From NCBI RefSeq assembly GCF_004355225.1, contig NZ_CP037933.1, positions 3,534,001 to 3,598,000 on the forward strand: DNA of 64,000 nucleotides, given 5' to 3'. Shown here in pieces: positions 59,220 to 64,000 of the stretch. Every line of letters begins with the position of its first letter. Position 1 is the first letter of the stretch. The position numbers were made by a program, and so were the translations under genes. This DNA is from Flavobacterium nackdongense (GTDB taxonomy: Bacteria; Bacteroidota; Bacteroidia; Flavobacteriales; Flavobacteriaceae). Below the pieces are notes generated by a model that saw nothing but the letters and a program-made list of their open reading frames with translations, had not been told where the DNA came from and ran no database searches.

Positions 59220-60050
59220 TTATAAATTATAAAATGCGATGGCATTGCCACCCCAAATTTTTTCTTGATCTTCCTTCGAGAATTTAGAATAATAATCAGC
59301 AACAATATCGAACGAATCTTTATAAGTTGCTGCCAACAAACTTACCGGCCAATCACTGCCAAATAGCAAACGATTGATTCCAAAAGCTTCGGTTACTACA
59401 TCTAAACAATAGGTGAAATCGCTTGTTTTCCAATGTTTCCAATCGGCTTCGGTAACCAAACCCGAAACTTTGCAATATACATTGGGGCAAGATGCTATTT
59501 CTCGCATTCCTTTTTCCCAATCGGCAAAATCGGTTTGCTTGAAATTGGGTTTTGCCAAATGGTCGATGACAAATTTCTGATTGGGAAAGCGTTTTACAAA
59601 CTCGAACGCCACGGGCAAATGTTTTGGAAAAATTAAAATATCATAGGTAAAATGATGCTTTTCTAATTGGGCAATTCCCTCGCAAAAAGCTGTACCCAAA
59701 AGGAAATTTTCATCCGCTTCTCCTTGTACAATATGCCGAAAACCTTTCAGTTTTTTGAACTGGGAAAAATAGTCTAATCTCGAAACTAAATCTGGACTTC
59801 GCAAATCAATCCAACCTACAACTCCTTTTATAAAGTCATTATTTTCAGCAAGTCCCAGCAAAAAATGGGTTTCTTCTTCGCTTTGATCGGCTTGTACGGC
59901 AATACAACCATCAACGTTATTTTCTTGCAATATTGGTTGCAAATCTTCAGGTAGAAAATCCCGCTGAATTACCTTCATATCATCAGTAATCCAAGCGTCT
60001 TTAACCGGATGGTATTTCCAAAAATGTTGGTGACTGTCTATTTTTTTCAT
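59220..60050 (-). CDS. amidohydrolase family lactonase (L-fuconolactonase type)
   Basis: The 276-residue TIM-barrel hydrolase begins KKIDSHQHFWKYHPV (metal-binding H-x-H) and ends with the conserved LLFGSDWPVS. This COG3618 group includes L-fuconolactonase and L-rhamnonolactonase. It would open L-fucono-1,5-lactone to L-fuconate. It is flanked by the SDR and the mutarotase on the same strand; the gap to the mutarotase gene (60061-60250) holds word repeats. Confidence 0.85.
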   Translation of the reverse strand: MKKIDSHQHFWKYHPVKDAWITDDMKVIQRDFLPEDLQPILQENNVDGCIAVQADQSEEETHFLLGLAENNDFIKGVVGWIDLRSPDLVSRLDYFSQFKKLKGFRHIVQGEADENFLLGTAFCEGIAQLEKHHFTYDILIFPKHLPVAFEFVKRFPNQKFVIDHLAKPNFKQTDFADWEKGMREIASCPNVYCKVSGLVTEADWKHWKTSDFTYCLDVVTEAFGINRLLFGSDWPVSLLAATYKDSFDIVADYYSKFSKEDQEKIWGGNAIAFYNL

Positions 60051-60060
60051 TTGATAAAAA

Positions 60061-60250
60061 GTTTTTAAACACGAATTTCACGAATTTCACGAATTACCAC
60101 GAATTTTTTGATACTTATTAAGGCTGTTTGTCACGCTGTAAGCGTCCCTACTCTCGAGTGTTTGAGATTCCTACGGAATGACAAATAGAAAAAACAAGTG
60201 TATGAAAAAAATCCGTGTAAATCTGTTTAATCCTTGAAATCCGTGGCCAA
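60061..60250. repeat. CACGAATT and ATCCGTGTAAATC word repeats
   Basis: ACGAATTTCACGAATTTCAC (60066) and ATCCGTGTAAATCTG (60209) bracket a fragment ending TCCTACGGAATGACAA. The same words occur before purM, aroE and the GNAT gene. Confidence 0.65.
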
Positions 60251-60586
60251 TTAAAGCTCGAATATTTTCTCCATCAACATCCATTTCTCGCCCGGCTTTG
60301 CCCAAGGCAGTGCTTGCTGAAATTTCCACATCAAGTCTTCCCATTCTTGCACTTTGGGATTAGAAGCATCCGCAGCCGATTTTTTGTCAAACGAAAAGTC
60401 TTCGTTGGCTTCGATAATCATAAACATTCGGTTGCCCACATTGTAAATATCCAAAACCGTAATGCCTGATTCCTTGATACTTGCAATGATTTCTGGCCAC
60501 ACTTCTTGATGGTAAGCCTTGTATTGCGCCATTAATTGTGCATCGTCTTTCAGGTCTAATGCGAGACAGTATTTTTGCGTATTCAT
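60251..60586 (-). CDS. L-rhamnose/L-fucose mutarotase
   Basis: The 111-residue protein has the RhaM fold pattern: YKAYHQEVWPEIIASIKESGI, DIYNVGNRMFMIIEA and WEDLMWKFQQALPWAKPGEKW. It converts the alpha and beta anomers of L-rhamnose or L-fucose. In this cluster L-fucose is the likely substrate. No signal peptide. Confidence 0.9.
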   Translation of the reverse strand: MNTQKYCLALDLKDDAQLMAQYKAYHQEVWPEIIASIKESGITVLDIYNVGNRMFMIIEANEDFSFDKKSAADASNPKVQEWEDLMWKFQQALPWAKPGEKWMLMEKIFEL

Positions 60587-60600
60587 AACAATTTATTTTT

Positions 60601-60796
60601 TGATTTAAGATTTTTGATTAACGATTCTTGATTTAAGATTTTCTGATATCAATGAACCAGACAATTTATTCCAGTTTGGTATTAACGATGCTACATTTAT
60701 CAAACTACTCAATTAGTCAATATTTAGCATAGCTCAATCCTAAATCAAAAATCGTTAATCTGCATTCAAGAATCAATATTCTACAATCTAAAATCT
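60601..60796. repeat. GATTAACGATT inverted repeat, copy 3
   Basis: GATTTTTGATTAACGATTCT (60610 region) and AAATCAAAAATCGTTAATC (60742 region) are inverted to each other, with extra GATTTAAGATT-like words. It lies between the mutarotase and FAH hydrolase genes. Confidence 0.7.
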
Positions 60797-61648
60797 CTAT
60801 TTGTAAGCTACCGCCACTTGTTTACTGCTTCCTAAACCTTCCATTCCTAATTCAACCACATCGCCTACTTTGATGTAAACTGGGTTTGGTTTAATGCCCA
60901 ATCCAACTCCTGGAGGTGTTCCTGTGCTGATGACATCGCCTGGAAGTAAAGTCATAAACTGACTTAAATAATGCACCAAAAATGGAATTTTGAAAATTAA
61001 ATTCGAGGTATTACTGTTCTGATATGTTTTTCCGTTTACGGTCAACCACATCGACAAATTATTTACATCTTCAATTTCATCGGTTGTTGCCATAAAGGGT
61101 CCAAGTGGTGCAAATGTGTCGCAACCTTTTCCTTTTGCCCATTGACCTCCACGTTCCAATTGATAGGCTCTTTCGCTATAATCGTTGTGCAAACAATAAC
61201 CAGCTACATAATCCATCGCATCGGCTTCTGCAACATAACTTGCTTTTTTACCCACTACAAATGCCAACTCAATTTCCCAGTCGGTTTTTTCGCTGTTTTT
61301 TGGAATAACTAAATCATCATTCGGTCCACACAAAGCGGTTGTTGATTTGAAGAATATGATAGGCTCGTCGGGAATTGGTGCATTCGTTTCACGACAGTGA
61401 TCGACATAATTCAATCCAATACAAATAATTTTTGAAGGTCTAGCCACTGCCGAACCCAAACGAACATCAGCATCCACTTCTGGCAAACTAGGATTGCTTT
61501 CTAAAGCTTTTTGTAATTTTTCTAATCCATTTTCTGCAAAAAAGGATTCGTTGTAATCGGTAACAATTGAAGAAACATCGAATCTTTTTTCTCCAATTAA
61601 AATGCCTGGTTTTTCTTGACCAGCTGCTCCAAAACGTATTAGTTTCAT
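60797..61648 (-). CDS. fumarylacetoacetate hydrolase family protein
   Basis: The 283-residue enzyme carries ICIGLNYVDHCRETNAP, the metal site region DWEIELAFVVGKKA, GYCLHNDYSERAYQ, KGCDTFAPLGPFM and TGTPPGVG. In this cluster it most likely cleaves 2,4-diketo-3-deoxy-L-fuconate to pyruvate and L-lactate (or hydrolyses a related ketoacid). Cytosolic, same strand as the neighbours. Confidence 0.88.
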   Translation of the reverse strand: MKLIRFGAAGQEKPGILIGEKRFDVSSIVTDYNESFFAENGLEKLQKALESNPSLPEVDADVRLGSAVARPSKIICIGLNYVDHCRETNAPIPDEPIIFFKSTTALCGPNDDLVIPKNSEKTDWEIELAFVVGKKASYVAEADAMDYVAGYCLHNDYSERAYQLERGGQWAKGKGCDTFAPLGPFMATTDEIEDVNNLSMWLTVNGKTYQNSNTSNLIFKIPFLVHYLSQFMTLLPGDVISTGTPPGVGLGIKPNPVYIKVGDVVELGMEGLGSSKQVAVAYK

Positions 61649-61693
61649 TTTTCTAAATTTTTATAAATATAATTAATTTCAAAAGTGTTTTTA

Positions 61694-63049
61694 TTATTTC
61701 AATATCAATTCAACTACCGCAATCTCAACATTCGGTTTATTAACTGGTAAAGCCAAAACCAATTCGCCTTCTACTTTCTCTGAATCAGGTTGGTGCGACG
61801 ATTTAGCAATGAATTTTATTTCTGAATTGTCGTGTAAAAATTGTGCATATTTAACTTTATCTTTCATATCCGCCAAGGCAATTTTACCCGTTGGATAGTT
61901 GATGAGGTGCAAATACAAGCGTCTAGTTTTTGGATTGTAGGTGTACAAGCAATTGGCAGGAAGTTTGAATTCCTCTGGAGCTTGGGTACATCCGTAAATA
62001 GAAGGACTGTTGTATTTCATCCATTCGCCCATTGATTTTAAGGCACTTTCGCTTCTGTAATCCAAATAGCCACGAGCTGTTGGACCCACATTCAGCAATA
62101 AATTGCCGCCTTTGCTCACATTTTCGATCAACATTGAAATGAGCTGACTTGGACTTTTCCAGTTTTTTTCATCGCGATAATAACCCCAAGACCCTGAAAA
62201 AGTCTGACAAGATTCCCAAGGCACTTTTTTGCCATCAACTTCTGGCCATTTGGCTGGCATATATTGTTCGGGTGTTACAAAATCCCAACCGCCTTCTACT
62301 TTGTTCAAATCCAAACGGTTGTTTACCATTATTTTGGGTTGTAATTTTCGTACTAATTTCAATAAATTTTCCGAATCCCATTCCTTATTCCCTTTTTCAG
62401 CATAAGAAAAATCAAACCACATTAAGCTAATTTCGCCATAATTAGTCAGCAATTCTGTAACCTGATTTTTCATATAGGCTCGGTATTTGTTCATATCCCG
62501 AGTTTTATTGATGCTGTCCATTTTAACTTTATTGTCTTTTGGTTTCAAAGGATGAAATTGGTCTAAGGTAAAATCAGGATGGTGCCAATCGATTAAGGAA
62601 TAATAAAATCCAACTTTAATTCCTTCGGCGCGCATTGCATCGGCAACTTCTTTCAAAGCATCGCGTTTGAAAGGCGTGTTGGTAATTTTATAATCGGTAA
62701 ACTTGCTGTCCCAGTTGCAAAAACCTTCGTGGTGTTTGGCGGTAATGACAAAATATTTCATTCCCGCTTCTTTTGCCATTCGTGCCCATTCTTTGGGTTG
62801 AAACAAATCGGGATTGTACAATTCAAAATACTTTTGGTAGTCTTCGTCAGTAATTTTTTCGTTACTACGAACCCATTCGTGGCGTGCTGGCATTGCATAC
62901 AATCCCCAGTGACAGAACATTCCGAAACGCGCTTCTGTCCACCATTTCATTCGTTCGGTTTTTTGCTCGGGCGTTTCTTTAGGAAGCTGCGCTTGTGCAT
63001 TTCCAAGAAATAATAAAAAGATTGCAATTGTTAAAAGAAGTTTTTTCAT
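61694..63049 (-). CDS. alpha-L-fucosidase (GH29)
   Basis: The 451-residue protein has a signal peptide (MKKLLLTIAIFLLFLGNAQA), ARFGMFCHWGLYAMPARHEW, and TAKHHEGFCNWDS, and the nucleophile D213 in SLMWFDFSYAEKG. The C-terminal part is a beta domain. It releases L-fucose from glycans at the periplasm or cell surface and feeds the cytosolic steps encoded beside it. Gap to the FAH gene is 45 bases. Confidence 0.93.
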   Translation of the reverse strand: MKKLLLTIAIFLLFLGNAQAQLPKETPEQKTERMKWWTEARFGMFCHWGLYAMPARHEWVRSNEKITDEDYQKYFELYNPDLFQPKEWARMAKEAGMKYFVITAKHHEGFCNWDSKFTDYKITNTPFKRDALKEVADAMRAEGIKVGFYYSLIDWHHPDFTLDQFHPLKPKDNKVKMDSINKTRDMNKYRAYMKNQVTELLTNYGEISLMWFDFSYAEKGNKEWDSENLLKLVRKLQPKIMVNNRLDLNKVEGGWDFVTPEQYMPAKWPEVDGKKVPWESCQTFSGSWGYYRDEKNWKSPSQLISMLIENVSKGGNLLLNVGPTARGYLDYRSESALKSMGEWMKYNSPSIYGCTQAPEEFKLPANCLYTYNPKTRRLYLHLINYPTGKIALADMKDKVKYAQFLHDNSEIKFIAKSSHQPDSEKVEGELVLALPVNKPNVEIAVVELILK

Positions 63050-63076
63050 TTTGGTTATAAATTTTAAAATTAGTTG

Positions 63077-63652
63077 CTATTCTACTACATAAATCGTCGC
63101 CGTTCTTGCGCCGTGAGCACCAATGACTAATGACTGTTCGATATCGGCAGTTTTAGATGGTCCGGCGATGAAAACACCAAAACCTTCTTTGGCAATATCA
63201 ATTTGCTGATAGGCGTGATGCATTGTAGTTACGATGTCTTTTTTATGGATAACCAACATCAAATGCTGACAAATAAAGGGCAATAATCGATTCCCCATTT
63301 GGCTTTCATACAACCAAACCGAACCATTTTCAGCAACACCTAGCGTGGCTCTGAGATAGACTTTTTCTAATTTTTCTAATTCGAAAGACGTTAGCATTAC
63401 AATTTGCTTGTCAACATCGTCAATCATATTGATTACCAGTTGTCCGCTGGCTTTATCTTTTTGAATTTGATTATTTAAAATGGCAATATCAGACAGCAAT
63501 TCAACTTTTCCGCCAATTCCTTCCAGCACTTTTTTAAATTGAGTATAATTATCTTCGTAACTTATTACGGTATCTAAATCGATGGTTGGCGGCGCAACCA
63601 AATCCGGTTGGTTGGCTGCAATAGCATTTAGTATTTTATCTCTTGAACTCAT
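63077..63652 (-). CDS. lutC: LutC/YkgG-type lactate utilisation protein
   Basis: The 191-residue LUD-domain protein reads VSYEDNYTQFKKVLEGIGG, RATLGVAENGSVWLYE, and the C-terminal SLVIGAHGARTATIYVVE. Together with LutB and LutA it oxidises L-lactate to pyruvate. It is in the same strand and direction as the fucose genes, 27 bases before the fucosidase start. This suits removal of L-lactate released from L-fucose. Confidence 0.9.
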   Translation of the reverse strand: MSSRDKILNAIAANQPDLVAPPTIDLDTVISYEDNYTQFKKVLEGIGGKVELLSDIAILNNQIQKDKASGQLVINMIDDVDKQIVMLTSFELEKLEKVYLRATLGVAENGSVWLYESQMGNRLLPFICQHLMLVIHKKDIVTTMHHAYQQIDIAKEGFGVFIAGPSKTADIEQSLVIGAHGARTATIYVVE

Positions 63653-63660
63653 TGTTACTC

Positions 63661-64000
63661 CTAATTTTTTTGTGAATTACCGTTTTTCTTATACCAATCT
63701 CGGAAAGATTCCTTGGGCGGTTTTGGCATTTCTCGTTGTTTGTACCAAGGATTCAATTGGTTATTGGTAATAAATGGTACAACACGCATTACCCATCGTC
63801 CGATTTTTCCTGTAAGACGGTAAATGGCTGGATACGAAAACAACACCGCCATTCCGTTCATACCGATTTTTTTAGTAGTATCGACATAGCCATTTTTCAC
63901 AATTTCTTGTCGCCACTTCCACAATTGCTCGTGTATATTGATTTTTACGGGACAAACATTGGTACAACTACCACAAAGTGTGGAGGCAAAAGGCAAATCA
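63661..64000 (-). CDS. lutB: LutB iron-sulfur protein, C-terminal part
   Basis: The frame enters from the right edge and ends after 113 codons. It has the 4Fe-4S motif CGSCTNVCPVKINIH and the LutB-specific end (RWVMRVVPFITNNQLNPW). The rest of the protein, including its first ferredoxin domain, lies beyond the window. Eight bases separate it from lutC, so the two are cotranscribed. Confidence 0.85.
   Translation of the reverse strand, partial: DLPFASTLCGSCTNVCPVKINIHEQLWKWRQEIVKNGYVDTTKKIGMNGMAVLFSYPAIYRLTGKIGRWVMRVVPFITNNQLNPWYKQREMPKPPKESFRDWYKKNGNSQKN

Overview
The window is a 64 kb stretch of an AT-rich chromosome from the Bacteroidota, most likely a Flavobacterium or close relative. The evidence is: genes preceded by the Bacteroidota -7 box TAnnTTTG rather than Shine-Dalgarno sequences; a type IX secretion sorting domain; GSIII- and GSII-type glutamine synthetases side by side; OstA-like, DUF1573, DUF1543 and TerC proteins typical of Flavobacteriaceae; and many SPII lipoproteins. 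I see no rRNA, tRNA, CRISPR array, phage or transposase gene.

Layout. 0-9.8 kb: folE (cut by the window edge), a class I aminotransferase, an aspartyl protease with PDZ, two small exported proteins, valS, and a secreted leucine-rich-repeat/T9SS protein followed by a tiny C-terminally anchored protein. 10.6-18.8 kb: an iron-uptake and extracytoplasmic flavin-redox cluster (ankyrin protein, DUF2271, PepSY-flavoreductase, ApbE, TonB-dependent siderophore receptor), with shared promoter architecture and a shared Fur-like motif. 19-28 kb: topB, an AAA_14 ATPase and a patchwork of small accessory genes (DUF3291, DsbA-like, orphan lipoproteins, TlpA-like) separated by GC-rich palindromic repeats. 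28-45 kb: housekeeping genes (prfA, pyrF, purU, icmF, terC, two glutamine synthetases, purM) plus small conserved genes. 45-50 kb: a yegP-like gene, a higBA toxin-antitoxin pair bounded by a 30-bp direct repeat, an outer-membrane protein, a Crp/Fnr regulator, CIA30, an L,D-transpeptidase and aroE. 50-56 kb: TPR protein, class III aminotransferase, membrane protein, OstA-like protein. 56-64 kb: a GH13 amylase-like lipoprotein and an L-fucose degradation cluster (GH29 fucosidase, mutarotase, SDR dehydrogenase, lactonase, FAH-family hydrolase) running with lutC/lutB, which would consume the L-lactate released by that pathway.

The strongest unexplained signal is the intergenic DNA. It is filled with several families of short, mostly inverted-repeat elements: an ACATAG-ended element (four copies, two in a tandem duplication), an element ending in CCTGATGG and CAGCAGGA with an exchangeable central hairpin (three copies), GATTAACGATTTTTGATT elements (three), CACGAATT/ATCTGTGTCAATT words (at least six sites), a 100-bp direct repeat flanking the dsbA-like gene, and a GC-rich TTCG-loop palindrome that has entered the icmF coding sequence three times in frame. 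Between the alpha/beta hydrolase and purU there are two tandem, homologous, terminator-ended units that look like twin small RNAs. Other points worth testing are a TGAS motif in DUF2271 as a possible covalent FMN site, an SDR enzyme whose catalytic YxxxK lysine is Asn, a probable leaderless DUF1543 mRNA, and a palindromic operator candidate between the two glutamine synthetase genes.
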